Notes: generated by a model from the sequence alone, not told the origin. Counted from the first letter of the stretch, positions 1 through 9,712 are shown. The stretch: DNA of 64,000 bases from Plumapathes pennacea (GCA_964036295.1 OZ038470.1:9515078-9579077), one strand, 5' to 3'. Made by a program: numbers and translations.

Positions 1-337
1 TCATAAGGACCTTCTTGGAGGGTAAATACCACAGCTTTCTTATTAGTGCCTAACCACGCTCCATGGGAGCCCAGGGTAACTGGGGTGGTGATGTCCGGGG
101 GAACGTGAGGTGCGTTTCCCTTAGGGATGGGTAGGGCTATCCATTGCATCGTGCGCGTTTTAAGCGCTCTTTGTCAAGCTGCCAGGTACAGGGTATATAC
201 AGCGTCTTCAGACCCATTTCCCAACTTGAGTCTAAAGGTATGGGGTAGGGTAACGTATTGACAAAGTTACCTGGTGTGTTGATGCGCGGCAAGGTATGCT
301 TCGCATGACTAAACACGGCCACGGTAAACGAGTCCAT
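1..337 (-). pseudogene. Third tandem virion-protein-like paralogue, N-terminal part, frameshifted and running off the window
   Basis: An ATG at 337 opens a frame that stays open to 137 and then breaks. The first 60 residues repeat the pattern of the two upstream neighbours: a short hydrophobic strand, an N-T-P-x-N-F-x-N-x-L-P segment, a D/L-x-x-x-WE-x-x-L core and a P-x-TW motif (LPYPIPLDSSWEMGL, then IPCTW). This N-terminal module recurs in genes beside polymerase and integrase in metazoan Maverick-type elements, so a structural or attachment role is likely. I infer that from position and copy number, not from a named domain. A TATAAAAT box sits 40 nt upstream. The rest of the gene lies to the left of the window. 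Confidence 0.5.
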
Positions 338-370
338 AGCGATTATGAGAATCACCCAGCTGGTTTTTTA

Positions 371-377
371 TTTTATA
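371..377 (-). promoter_or_regulatory. TATA box of the third paralogue
   Basis: Read on the minus strand, TATAAAAT begins at 377, 40 nt before the ATG at 337. The spacing matches the TATA-to-ATG distance of several genes on the other side of the element. Confidence 0.45.
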
Positions 378-1591
378 CCTTTTTTCGGAAATACAATTGG
401 ACTCGGCTCATGCCCCCACGCAACTGTAACGGCTTTCCCTGGGCGTTTTCCCACCACAAGCTCAAGGTGTGTCGTATGCCCAGCAAGGTGTTTTTAAAGG
501 GTTCATCGAGCCCATGAAAGGTGTAGCTCGTGCTGCCCTCTGGAATGCCGGGGTTAGCCAACACCGCTAGGACGGGCCTTAGCTTGTTGTTGACCTATTG
601 ATGTTCACAAAAATCACCACACAAGTAAAAAATTGATCCATAGGTTGCGATTCTGGGTAGTTCCATAGTTCGGGGGTCACATCAACTTGAATCGTGGTGT
701 GCAACCGGTCCACCAAGGGGAACAGCTCACCAAACAACAGGTGTGGGTTGGAGGCAAAGGGGTCGAAATAGAGAGGGCCTAGGTGGAAGTAATCTTCGGG
801 TTTGATGTCAAAGACGTAAGGGGGTTTGTTGGCCATGTGACCCGAATAGGCTCCCTTGCGTGATGTTAACCCGAAATTGATGGAATGGAAATGCCCAAAG
901 CCTTGCTCGGGATCCAGATGCTCGGACAGGGATTCGGCGAGAAAAATGCCCCCATACACACTATTGATAGGGTCCCAATCGCAAAAATGGAGCACCCGTT
1001 CCAAATTACGATTGATCATAATCATGAGCGTATAAGGACTCTCCTCGTTGAGAATTCCCAATTGGTTCCCCACTTGTTTAATGTGTAATTTGGGGTTGCG
1101 GTGCGGGAGATCCACAAACACTTCTTAAATTTGTCGGATCATCTGTAGGGCCACTTCTTCCCCAGTCTGGTACACAATGGGCTCTAAGGTCATGTACAGG
1201 AGGTGTCCGCCGGCTTTCACCACCCATTGGGCATAAGGACCCGTTTTCATTTTCTCCAACTGGGGGAACCGCTGTTTTCCAAGCACAGACTGACGAATTT
1301 TACCCTTGGGCGTGCCCCTGAGCCCTAAACGTGTGATGGTCCAGGCCATGATGCGGTGCGGTTGAAACCAAGTAGTGGGAAGGGTCGCGCTTCGTAGATG
1401 CACTTCCCATCCCGACAAATCCACATTGTGGGGCAATACATTGGTAAAATGTTGTGGTGTATTGGGCTCTTTAGGGCTCCAGGCATTGCTGTACACGTCC
1501 ACACAGCTCAACGTATTGCCGTCCACACAGCTCGATCCCATGGTCAATAGAACATAGGAGGGCAGTGGCACCCCTTCTTATGAACTTTCAT
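373..1591 (-). pseudogene. Second virion-protein-like paralogue, frameshifted
   Basis: Three consecutive frames cover the gene: about 1571-1125, 1121-579 and 564-373. The N-terminal frame shows the family signature (LPHNVDLSGWEVHL, then LPTTW). The C-terminal frame ends in a basic strand (SRVQLYFRKK), as family members do. The only upstream ATG (1591) lies inside the last codons of the preceding gene and is out of frame with the signature; a GGGG run at 1574-1577 area lies between them. The gene therefore probably started by overlapping its neighbour and later lost frame. Function is unknown; a capsid or fibre-like role is an inference from its place beside polymerase and integrase. Confidence 0.55.
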
Positions 1592-2675
1592 GCCAAGGGC
1601 GTTTTTTGGCATGGCCTCTAAAATGCGTGTCGACACTGGTGATGCCCCAGCCAATGAATTTGCCCTTTTCATCAAGCACGTGAAACGTCATTCCTTTCAC
1701 CACCTTATCGTTGGTGGGAAAATAAAGTGGTAACGGGTTTTGGAATTGGTAGGAGGGAGATTCCGTGCGTATTTTTTTGCCCGGATTGGAGGTGTTCTCC
1801 AACAACCCTGTCAGGATGCCATCCACCACACGGGTTTCAATAAAGTCTACATACACCAGAAGACATTGGATCTGTTCCATGCCAACGGTGAGGGCACTGG
1901 CGTTGAGCACGATGGTATTCATCTCATTAATGTCTTGTTGGGTGCCATGACAGTCAATTTGACCTCGGGATGCACACACAAACGGACTGTCCAAATAGCC
2001 TGTCGAAGGGCGATTGGTTTCGGACACCATTTGACCCCCGTAGACATGCGAGGCATCCGTCACCAACCACCGTTAGGGGAGTGGTCGTTGGGATCTTGTC
2101 CCAAACGCAAAAGTTTGGCTAAAGGTTCGTTGACCCAAAGTCGGTAATCCGCCTGGGTGTCTTCCAGTGTGACACGGTGAGGACTTCTAAAATCATTGCC
2201 ATCCTTATCTTTGTTGTTCAGTATAAACCATAACGAACCGAATTTATCCATAGGAAACGCAATACAGATCTGACGTAACATTTGGCGCACCACATCGTCC
2301 ACGGTTTTGAACGGATTGTTGGCTAGAGTGAACAACACGGACCGTGTTTCGATCTTACTGGACCCATCGGCCTCTTGGGTGATGATGACCATTTTCTTAG
2401 CCTCTGCACCCATCCGGGGGTCCAAGACCAAATCTTTCCAGTTTATCTTTCGCACACCATTGTGCCATCTAGTCACCACAAAACGAGGGCTCTGGGTCTC
2501 AGGTCATCGTGAGAGATGGGGTTCCAGGACGTGGGAAACGTGACACTTCACACGGCCACTTCCATGTCTGTTAAATCCATGGGATCGGGCAAATTGACAT
2601 TAAATTTCGAGGGGTGTTGATCGTTCCATCCTCGGAGAGAGCATTGCTAAAGACAATCACACTTTTCTCCTTCAT
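1578..2675 (-). pseudogene. First virion-protein-like paralogue, frameshifted, start overlaps integrase stop
   Basis: The ATG at 2675 overlaps the chromodomain ORF stop in an ATGA. After about 25 codons the frame slips near 2590, and the family core (NLPDPMDLTDMEVAV, then FPTSW) continues in the next frame. An in-frame TGA lies at 2550-2548 between these two pieces. Two further ORFs (2479-2060 and 2066-1578) supply the middle and the C-terminal part, which carries a V-Y-V-D-F-I-E-T-R-V-V-D-G segment. The whole is about 365 codons in at least three frames. It is homologous to the next two genes downstream, so the block is a tandem gene triplication. Confidence 0.55.
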
Positions 2676-3812
2676 ACTTTAAGATTCTTTTTGGGTTCCC
2701 AGGTATTGTACTTGTCCGGATAGCCGCGCCACTGCACCAACACTTCAGGAATGATTTTCTGGCCCACTTTACGCCAACGTCGGTCTAAAATGGCTTCTAC
2801 GGTAAATTCTTGCTTAGGGTCAAATGACACTTTTTGCAATTGATCGGCATAATGAAGCCTCAATACGGAAGTGCCGTTCAATTCATTCCACCAAGTAGCT
2901 GGGGTTGCCTAACGTGGGCACCACGCGACGCACCCAATACACCACTTCCGTCCACCGCCTATAATAGCTGCACTGAAAAATATTGGCTTTGACAATGCTC
3001 AAGCGCACAAAGTCACCCACTTGGAACTGAGCATGCTGCCGTTTGCATTGGCCTTTTATGGGGTTGGTGTACAAACGCTCGTACACCTGGTACTGGTTCC
3101 AGGACGTCACATCTTGGGGCGCTTTGTCCACACTGTGATGGTAGCGCGCGTTGTAGGCTTTCACAAAGTCTGGAAGTTTGTCCACGTAACGGGTTTGGCG
3201 CATGTGAACCATGTAATCCACAATCGTCTGTTTCAAGGTGAAATTGAACCGTTCTGCGATGGCAGCTTTGTTTTCACTGTACGTGCTGTAATAATGGATT
3301 TTTTGCCGTTCCAGCCAGGCTTTCAGGGTCTTGTTGTAAAATTCTTTCCGCGGTCCGTATGCAAGTTGGTAGGACTTGTCTGTGCTGCTTCCACAATGGA
3401 TTCAAACGTGGCCACTACGACACTGCCCGTCTTGTTCTTCAGAGTGCGTACATACGCAAAGCATGAGAGCACGTCCACCACTACCAGGAGGTAGCGGATC
3501 TGATCATTGTCGGTTTCCAGCGCTTGCATGTCCAACAAATCAGCTTGCCAGGTTTCATGTATCCCCGTCACATACGTGGGACCCCACCGCTGGTGGCGGA
3601 GGGTGGGGCACTGCTTGGTGTACACACATTGCGTTTTCAGCCACGCTTTGTGCACGGGGGATTCCATACTGCCGTTCTGCTTCGCGTGCAAACGTGCTCA
3701 AGCCTGTGAATGCCAAGGGGCTGCTGGGATCCGTATACAGGGCGCTCAGCAATTTCTGACGCGTCGCAGTCTTAGGGGCTTGGTATTGGTACTGTGGGTG
3801 GACTTGTGCCAT
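2672..3812 (-). pseudogene. Retroviral-type integrase with C-terminal chromodomain, frameshifted
   Basis: The integrase core (rve fold) is recognisable: WQADL holds the first catalytic Asp (about 3555), HTDRGK the second (about 3355), and an A-E-R-F motif the Glu (about 3262), roughly 33 residues later. The C-terminal ORF (2881-2672) is a classical chromodomain (VEAILDRR, VQWRGYP, NTWEP). Frame breaks are seen near 3650, at 3338 (one A short in an AAA/AAAG run) and at 2883, where a 4-bp tandem duplication GAATGAAT shifts the frame. Chromo-integrases of this layout are typical of Maverick/Polinton and adintovirus elements. The ATG at 3812 is in the same open frame as the polymerase tail, with no stop between them. 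Confidence 0.85.
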
Positions 3813-6800
3813 GATTGGTTGGTTCCCTCTGACTCCTTTGCTTTTATGTGGGTCGTTGGGTGACGTGTCGTAAGGGTTGGCATGGGTGGGGTGGTTGGTG
3901 CCAGCCGCCATGAGTGTGGCCACCATCAACCGTTTGCTAATGACCGCACGATACGTCTTGCTGCGTTGCTTGGCAAACACACGTTTGTGTGCATTGTTGG
4001 TTTCTCGCACAATGCTTTGGGGTAGACAATCTCCATGGTATGCTGGTTCGCAGCCTCACGAGGTGGCACATCCACGCACATCGTCCACCACGTTCACGAT
4101 CGTCTCACGAATGGTGTCCGCCATCAACTTGCGGCACATGCGGACCGTTTGCGAGATACCGCGCACCTTGACTTTGCGCTGGCCATTGTCCAATTCATAG
4201 GCGTAATTCTTGTCTGCACTGACAAAGGTCTGAATCGTGCATCCGGGGGGAATTTCGTCCGAAAAAGGCCCCCGTCTGGACCTGGGGTTTACCCGCCCAC
4301 ATGGTGAAAATGATAGAATTGGTGTCCATGTACAACATGCGTTGTTGCAGACGGTCCAACAATTTTACATACAATTTCTTGCGTGCCAACCAGGTGGTCC
4401 AGGCAGCAATCATGACCGACATATGTGCAGGGCAATGGGAGTCGTCGATGTGTTCTTCAGGGTAATTGTACACCACCATCAACATGGTTTGGTGAATGGG
4501 GAAGACCGCATGAATGTCGATCTTGGGGTTCAGCCAGCACCATCCATTCCACGACATCGTCTAAATACACGGTTTGCAGCTTGTTTGTGCGCTCGCCCTG
4601 TTTGCTCCACATACCATTCAATTCAGCTTTGGCAATGTAGCAATTGCCTTTGTCGTGCACCATGTGTGCAGGGTCCAAACGCACCCCCGAATGCCCCACA
4701 TATGTGCGGATGAATTCAGCATGCTGTTCTTCCATGTCCACATCCGTAGGCCATCCGCTAGCCTCTTCTTTCAATTTCTGAAAGATTTGAATGTAGCTGC
4801 GAAACAGGTGCCTGGAACGTTGTGGGTAATGCCAATGACTTTGTTGCAAATACCCGCCAACGTGATGTTGTGCTTCAACGGATTGACCCCATTGACCTGT
4901 TGAAATTTACAGCAAAAGGCTAACATACCTTCTCTCAAAATGGTCACGTCTGTCGCACAATAGGCCACCAACGCTTGGCGCAGGTTGAACACCACCCCAC
5001 CTCCACCTGTCGCTGATACCATTCCAAAAACACTGCTTGTTTCTCGGGATGCATCCTGTCGGGGTCGTACGATTCCACCGGGGGCATGGGGCGCACATGT
5101 TGTCGGCGCAATGAAACAGATGGGGAAAATAGCCTTTGGCCAACAACGCTTGCTCCCCCTCCAGGCGGAGTCCAAACGTTTTGGGAAATTCACTCAACGC
5201 ATGTACCACAAAGCACAAGTTGTCCACGAACCGAACCCCTCCCAATAGAGGGCCATAATTTTGCCTCCATTCATAATCACTTGAGGGCAATGGCCTTGCT
5301 GGGTCAAAGCTCTCAAAATAAACTGGAAATAAAAACCTTGGCCATTGTGGGCGACCACCGTGGCGCCATCGTCGTGATTCTCGCACAGATAGTCCAAAAT
5401 CTGATGGATACAATCCTGGCCTTCGAACACATGTTGGTCTTCGCCCTTGGTGGTTTGAGCAACGACCAAGGTGGCTTCATGAACTCCTGTCTCCTGTTCT
5501 GTTTCAATGTCAAAAAACAGTAGGTTGACCGTGTTATCAATTTGCCCCTCCACCAAATGTGTCTCCAGCAGATCCATGGGCTGATTGTAGGGGGGTGCAC
5601 GCACCATGGGTTCCAAACGCCCCTCTTTGTTATTCTTGTCTTTCTTGATATGCGGAAATGCAAACACGGGCACGAAACAACGATGGTCTTCGGGCTGATT
5701 GGCATCACAGACGCGGAAATAATGCTCTCCACATATGTGGGGGGGGGGGGGGGGGGGGGTCGGTCAGCACACTGCACGTACTCACACCCACATTGTTCAC
5801 ACAAGCGCCAGGGGCTGGCGCAGTGACCCACCCGCTTGTGATGGTCCAAACATTGCAGTCCGTAAAGGTAACGTTGGCACACTCCACACTGGTGCTCATG
5901 ATGCCCGCCGCCCCTCTGCCATTCTTCACACATCTTGCTCTTGCACGCCTCACACAAGAGAGTGCAGTGGTGTTTCAGTCGATGGTTGTAGGGCATGCCT
6001 TGCAGCTCGCAAAAATAGCGAGCGCCCATATAGGATGCCATATTATGTACAAACACATAGTGGCCCTCACACAACACAAGATTCAAAATCTTGTGCGCGT
6101 GTGCATCCTCTTCATGCTGTTCCTTGAACAGAAGTGCGTAATCCATGGACGTGTCAAGCATGCGAATGATAAAGCCTAGAGGGCGTAGATGGTGTGCAAA
6201 TTTCATCAATTCCGCCACCCCACACGGCGTGTACACCTCCACATTGCAGGTAAAACACAGTTCAGCTGCTTTCTGTTTCCACAAGTCCGGATGGTCACGC
6301 AGCCACTTCAAACTTTTCGCCGTTGTTGTACGCGATCCAGCCTGATGGTAAAGCATACCATACACCAGGCAACGAGCCAAACACATTTGATCGTCAGCAT
6401 CCAAGGGAGGGCACACCACACTCTTGTCGTGTTTCAAATTGTTCATGATATTAATCCCACGCCCACACTTCCCACCCCCTGACGGCTGGTGCATCACGGT
6501 GGCATTCACCACCACATCCCCATCCATGTTAAAATCGCGGTATGATTGCATGACTCTACCAAACGTGTGGTCCAAGACCCCACCCAACAGTTTATGAGTC
6601 GGCATAAATGACACGTGAATAGGCCGATCCAACTGACATGACTGAAATGTTAACAAGGCATAATCGTTGTCGGTCATATTGGCTTCCTCCATAGCGCGCC
6701 GTACCAAAGCATGCATGGCTTCGTTCAAATGCTCCATTTGGGTATGCAAATTATCCTGCCCGGCAGCTCTCACTTGTTCCGTGGAAGGTTGAAATTTAAA

Positions 6801-7053
6801 ATCGTATTTACGTACCCCAAACTTGCGTGAATGCTCCTCCGTCCGGGTTAATAAATCCCACTTCAAGTGATTCTCCTCCGCAGCTCCTCCCTCTTGCTCC
6901 ATGGGTTCCTCCTCCTCGGACTCCACCTCCATAGCTTCGTCCTCGGACTCCATCAACACATCCTCGGCACTCATACTGTCTAATACATCTTCACAAAGAA
7001 CGCCCTCTTTTATGAATTGCTCCAACCAATCACCATCCAACTTAGACCAATCC
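3813..7053 (-). pseudogene. polB: Protein-primed family B DNA polymerase (Maverick/adintovirus type), deleted and frameshifted
   Basis: An intact N-terminal frame (7,052 to about 5,760) has an acidic head, an OTU-like stretch (MCLARCLVYG) and several Cys/His zinc-ribbon pairs. The polymerase follows in shifted frames: Exo I FDIET (5,535), Exo II as NGQGFYFQF with Tyr where Asp is expected (5,325), Exo III YCATDVTILR (4,955), motif B KAELNGMWSKQGER (4,625) and motif C LYMDTNS, with Asn replacing the second Asp (4,330). The tail has KVKVRG and KTYRAVISKR. Between 4,860 and 4,800 the text jumps from just after Exo III to the EASGWP region, so the palm motif A segment is deleted. About eight frame breaks are visible. 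The copy cannot encode an active polymerase. Confidence 0.9.
5739..5759. repeat. Poly-G run of 21 inside the polymerase gene
   Basis: Twenty-one consecutive G on the + strand lie in the Cys-rich linker of the polymerase. They read as proline codons on the minus strand. The frame differs on the two sides of the run: the zinc-ribbon segment upstream and the CGEHYFRVCD segment downstream are out of register. Confidence 0.95.
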
Positions 7054-7088
7054 TATAAATAAAAGAAAAACAAGTCAAACCGCTAATC
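7041..7088. promoter_or_regulatory. 48-bp divergent spacer: TATA box for the + gene and splice acceptor for polB
   Basis: On the + strand CCAAT (7,047) is followed by TATAAATA (7,054), 35 nt before the ATG at 7,089. On the minus strand the same bases read as a pyrimidine tract plus ATTTATAG/G, a good 3' splice site, immediately before the polymerase frame. That frame has no in-frame ATG until about 6,974. Confidence 0.5.
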
Positions 7089-7433
7089 ATGTCAGAAGAT
7101 TGGAACTATGACAATACACATGGGTGCTGTAGCCATAGCCGTAGTCGTAGTCGTAGTCGTAGCCGTAGTCGTAGCCAATCCCTAGACCCAGCCATCCTTG
7201 CTGCTGCACGTGCCGAGGATCAGCGATGGCAATGCAGCCTGCAACAACAGCTATGGCGTGCACCTCAACCGAGACCCTTTCAACATTTACACCAGTAGCA
7301 AATACAACGACGGCGGCGGCGTAAACGCAAGGCCAGGCTTGCTGCTCGTAGGGCCACTCGTGCTGCTCACTGGTGTGTTGTCAGAAAAGGTCTTAAACAG
7401 GCCCAGAAACGTGTTGCTGCTGCAGCGGCCTAA
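7089..7433 (+). pseudogene. SR-repeat plus arginine-rich basic protein, probable DNA-condensing core protein, one in-frame stop
   Basis: A frame of 115 codons is interrupted once by TAG at 7,296. The N-terminal part contains an alternating Ser-Arg tract (SHSRSRSRSRSRSRSQS, about residues 16-32). After the stop the same frame continues with QRRRRRKRKARLAARRATRA and a Lys/Arg/Ala-rich tail ending in five Ala. The composition resembles protamine-like or adenovirus core proteins that pack virion DNA. That role is an inference from composition and from the neighbouring polymerase. Its own TATA box lies 35 nt upstream. The stop could be a CAG-to-TAG change in a CAG-rich stretch. Confidence 0.55.
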
Positions 7434-7436
7434 CCC

Positions 7437-7444
7437 TATAAAAA
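7437..7444 (+). promoter_or_regulatory. TATA box for the 194-residue gene
   Basis: TATAAAAA starts at 7,437, four bases after the previous stop codon and exactly 35 nt before the ATG at 7,472. A transcript starting about 30 nt downstream would have almost no leader. Confidence 0.55.
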
Positions 7445-7471
7445 ACCACCCTTCCTCATTTTTAATCAAAC

Positions 7472-8056
7472 ATGAAATCGGCCTTAGACGAAGCACACGC
7501 TCTCCTACCACACCTCAAGGTGGGAGGAGAACACTACTTATACACACTCCTAGATTTGTTACAACAGCATGTGCCTCTCCAATACGTCAATTTAAAGGAA
7601 CATATGACCCTTTTACGACACTGCACAAAACGTGGTGGGCTCCCCATCTGGCGACGTCTCAACCAACAAGTACGGTGGTACCGCTTTCAATATCGTTGGC
7701 ATCACCGCACCAAACAACTCCCCCAATGTTACGGAAAACCTTGGAGCCGTCTGCCGACGCATGACCGATCATGTATTCGTTATAATTTGAGAAAACGTAT
7801 ACGCATTCAAAAAGTCATCCAAACCTACCAACAACAGCGGGAAAACACACCCTTCGGACAAGGCCCCCTAAAAACCCTCTACGATTGTCCATACACATGT
7901 GGTTTGGCCCTGATCTGCATGGTTCTGCGTCACGAATTGCCCAGCAAATATGTCCCCCAAGCCTACACGTTTTGTCAGACGGTAAAAACCCACTTGGGTA
8001 TGGATGTCCTGCAACACTTGTGTGGGGTCTACCCCTCCCCCCATCGCCAATCATGA
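7472..8056 (+). CDS. Hypothetical element protein, 194 residues, intact
   Basis: This ORF is open from ATG 7,472 to the stop at 8,054-8,056, and it has its own TATA box. I do not recognise the family. The N-terminus is helical and leucine-rich (residues 1-50). The centre (55-120) is rich in Arg, Trp, Tyr and His, suggesting nucleic-acid binding. A short CPYTCG segment near residue 140 could bind metal with nearby His and Cys. The last 50 nt overlap the next ORF in another frame. Given its place between a core-protein-like gene and further basic genes, a virion or packaging role is possible but unsupported by any motif. Confidence 0.6.
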   Translation: MKSALDEAHALLPHLKVGGEHYLYTLLDLLQQHVPLQYVNLKEHMTLLRHCTKRGGLPIWRRLNQQVRWYRFQYRWHHRTKQLPQCYGKPWSRLPTHDRSCIRYNLRKRIRIQKVIQTYQQQRENTPFGQGPLKTLYDCPYTCGLALICMVLRHELPSKYVPQAYTFCQTVKTHLGMDVLQHLCGVYPSPHRQS

Positions 8057-8324
8057 GTTTGAAACCCAAGTATTATATAAAGCTCAACATCATCCTCAGT
8101 TGGACACCTTGTTTTACGGAGACACGGCCCAAGGACACCCCGCGCTTGTACCTTGGACACGTATTGATCAATTCTTTGACAATCGGTGGATGTGTGACTG
8201 GCAGCTGGCCGCTTCGTGTGTTCCCATGGACATTGCCAAACACCAATTCAAGCAAAGTCTGATTGACTACCTGCACGACCGCGATCTCCAAAAACTCCTC
8301 CATCAAACCAGCCCAGCGGCTTAG
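8004..8324 (+). CDS. Hypothetical element protein, about 106 residues, overlapping the previous gene
   Basis: An ATG at 8,004 opens a frame ending at 8,324. From about residue 18 the composition looks coding: acidic/aromatic, with VPWTRIDQFFDNRWMCDW near the middle and an amphipathic C-terminal helix. A TATATAAAG box at 8,078 lies inside the ORF, so the true start could be later. The reading continues plausibly in the next frame after 8,325, so this may be the first part of a longer frameshifted gene. No known domain was recognised. Confidence 0.4.
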   Translation: MSCNTCVGSTPPPIANHEFETQVLYKAQHHPQLDTLFYGDTAQGHPALVPWTRIDQFFDNRWMCDWQLAASCVPMDIAKHQFKQSLIDYLHDRDLQKLLHQTSPAA

Positions 8325-8905
8325 CCATTTTGTTCCTATACTGTCGAGGCATTCTCACAGGAGTGCACCACAGTTTGGTGCGCGTTCTCTCACAGCGTAT
8401 CAAAAAATATTTGAGAATTACCATCTCCCCACCCGACCAAGCGTGCGATGGAAAAACGCATCGGGAATGTGAGGACCGTATCCTGCGCACTTACCAACAC
8501 TTGCCCCATCGGTCTTTTGTCACCACCAGATCTGCAATCACTTGACACTCATACGTTTCACCCGGATAGGCCACTGCGCATACGATTTTCGCCACCTCGC
8601 TCGAACTCAAATAGCACCGCCTTTTCGCCACCTTCGCCCACTCATACTTCTCCCACTTACAAGGGGACACGTTCAAGTCTTCCATCGTTATTCGGGGGAG
8701 ACTGTTGGCTTTCCACACGGCGTCCTAAACAATACGAGAAAACCGCTATGAATAGGGTATCTTATTTTTAAAAAACAACACAACACACACTCCACAGGAC
8801 GTATCCCCCACGGAAGTAGAAACGTTCGCGTTGGCCCCTTTGTGGGATCGACCACTGGCTTGAACACCACATGAGGTCCCTCCTTTCTTACTTTTTCGCA
8901 TTGTC
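8325..8905. other. Coding-like stretch without a resolved gene
   Basis: A + frame from 8,330 to 8,545 has coding-like composition (VHHSLVRVLSQRIKKYLRI, then C-x-x-x-x-H-x-x-C spacing) and could be the frameshifted continuation of the previous ORF. On the minus strand 8,718-8,491 is an open 75-codon frame. Neither has a clear promoter or family, and I cannot choose between them. From 8,560 to 8,905 nothing convincing is visible. Confidence 0.3.
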
Positions 8906-8912
8906 TATAAAT
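8906..8912 (+). promoter_or_regulatory. TATA box for the second basic protein
   Basis: TATAAAT begins at 8,906, 36 nt before the ATG at 8,942. Confidence 0.5.
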
Positions 8913-8941
8913 TAAAATCAAAAATCAATTCGCATCAAATC

Positions 8942-9259
8942 ATGGACTATACACGCATGACTAAACTCGCTAGAGACATTTGAGTCAGTGAGATCATCTG
9001 ACATGCCCCCCTCGTGCCCTTATCGGATCCTCGACGTGGTCAAGCCCTCACCGCAGCGCGTCCTCCCAAGAAACAAAAACCCAAACGCAACGACACCTGG
9101 AATCAAGTGTTTGCTCGTAAAGGCAAACATAAAGCATGTTACACTGCCAGTCGACCCGATGATGCATGGAGTGATGTGTTTGACTGATTGTACCGCAATA
9201 GTCAGAAACGGCGCAAAGACCGCCGACGACGTCGACGAAGATGGCAAAAGAAAAACTAA
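8942..9259 (+). pseudogene. Second arginine/lysine-rich basic protein, three in-frame TGA codons
   Basis: The frame from ATG 8,942 to TAA 9,257-9,259 is exactly 106 codons and keeps register throughout, but it contains TGA at 8,981, 8,999 and 9,185. The centre reads PPKKQKPKRNDTWNQVF and the tail QKRRKDRRRRRRWQKKN, so the product is strongly basic with nuclear-localisation-like clusters. With the SR/Arg gene at 7,089 this makes two candidate DNA-condensing proteins. All three stops are TGA, which fits CGA-to-TGA decay at methylated CpG. Readthrough is the alternative. The TATA box is 36 nt upstream. Confidence 0.5.
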
Positions 9260-9363
9260 CTTACTTGTCCATGTGACATCCTTCTGCTTGTCTTGTTGTC
9301 AAGTGTTGAGGTCTTCTGCCCCAAAACAGCACTTTTTATAGCAACACCCTGCTTACATCAACC

Positions 9364-9466
9364 CACGTGGAATGGTCTAAAAATAAACATGGAGCTAAAA
9401 ATACCTCTGTTACAAATAATAGCCTCAACGCTAAAAATAAACCCCACGTGAGATCTTTGTATAAAA
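9364..9466 (+). promoter_or_regulatory. Left regulatory hub: two CACGTG boxes, MEF2-like sites, TATA
   Basis: CACGTG lies at 9,364 and 9,445. Between them are CTAAAAATAA (9,377 and 9,431) and a one-base variant (9,395), matching the MEF2 consensus YTAWWWWTAR. TATAAAA at 9,460 stands 40 nt before the ATG at 9,500. The combination recurs, on the other side of an inverted gene pair, at 13,422-13,561. Confidence 0.6.
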
Positions 9467-9499
9467 TGTCACACCCTGTTGACGCTGTCACTCGTCACC

Positions 9500-9712
9500 A
9501 TGACCACCTCAGAAACCTTCAATTGGGAGAAACATATTGATCAATGTATCTTGATCTACCATCATGAACAAAGAACCCTGACCGATGACAAAATCAATGC
9601 CTATCAAGCACTGTATCAAGAACCCATTGACACTGCCACCTGGAAAAATGTTGTTACACCACCAACAGCCATGAAACGCTCAAAGCACAAAATCAACTTT
9701 TGGACACCATGA
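9500..9712 (+). CDS. ORF1 of the duplicated two-gene module, 70 residues
   Basis: The ORF runs from ATG 9,500 to TGA 9,710-9,712. It has a helical, acidic/aromatic N-terminus (NWEKHIDQCILIYHHEQ) and a short basic tail (MKRSKHK). Its stop overlaps the next start in an ATGA, so the two ORFs may be translated from one mRNA by reinitiation. No family is recognised. Its counterpart in the inverted copy (13,374-13,195) also ends basic but is otherwise dissimilar. Confidence 0.55.
   Translation: MTTSETFNWEKHIDQCILIYHHEQRTLTDDKINAYQALYQEPIDTATWKNVVTPPTAMKRSKHKINFWTP

Noticed and set aside
3021..5826. Long + strand ORFs opposite integrase and polymerase
   Set aside because: Shadows of the minus-strand genes, whose motifs are unambiguous.
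5900..6060. LxCxE Rb-binding motif in the polymerase Cys-rich region (LLCEACKS)
   Set aside because: The residue spacing does not fit LxCxE. The cysteines belong to zinc ribbons.
7198..7764. 188-codon + ORF overlapping the SR gene and the 194-residue gene
   Set aside because: Its frame runs across the TATA box and two better-supported genes. The composition is Pro/Thr/Ser-rich shadow text.
7820..8010. CPYTCG segment as the catalytic centre of an adenain-type protease
   Set aside because: No matching His/Asp motif in the expected order, so no protease call.
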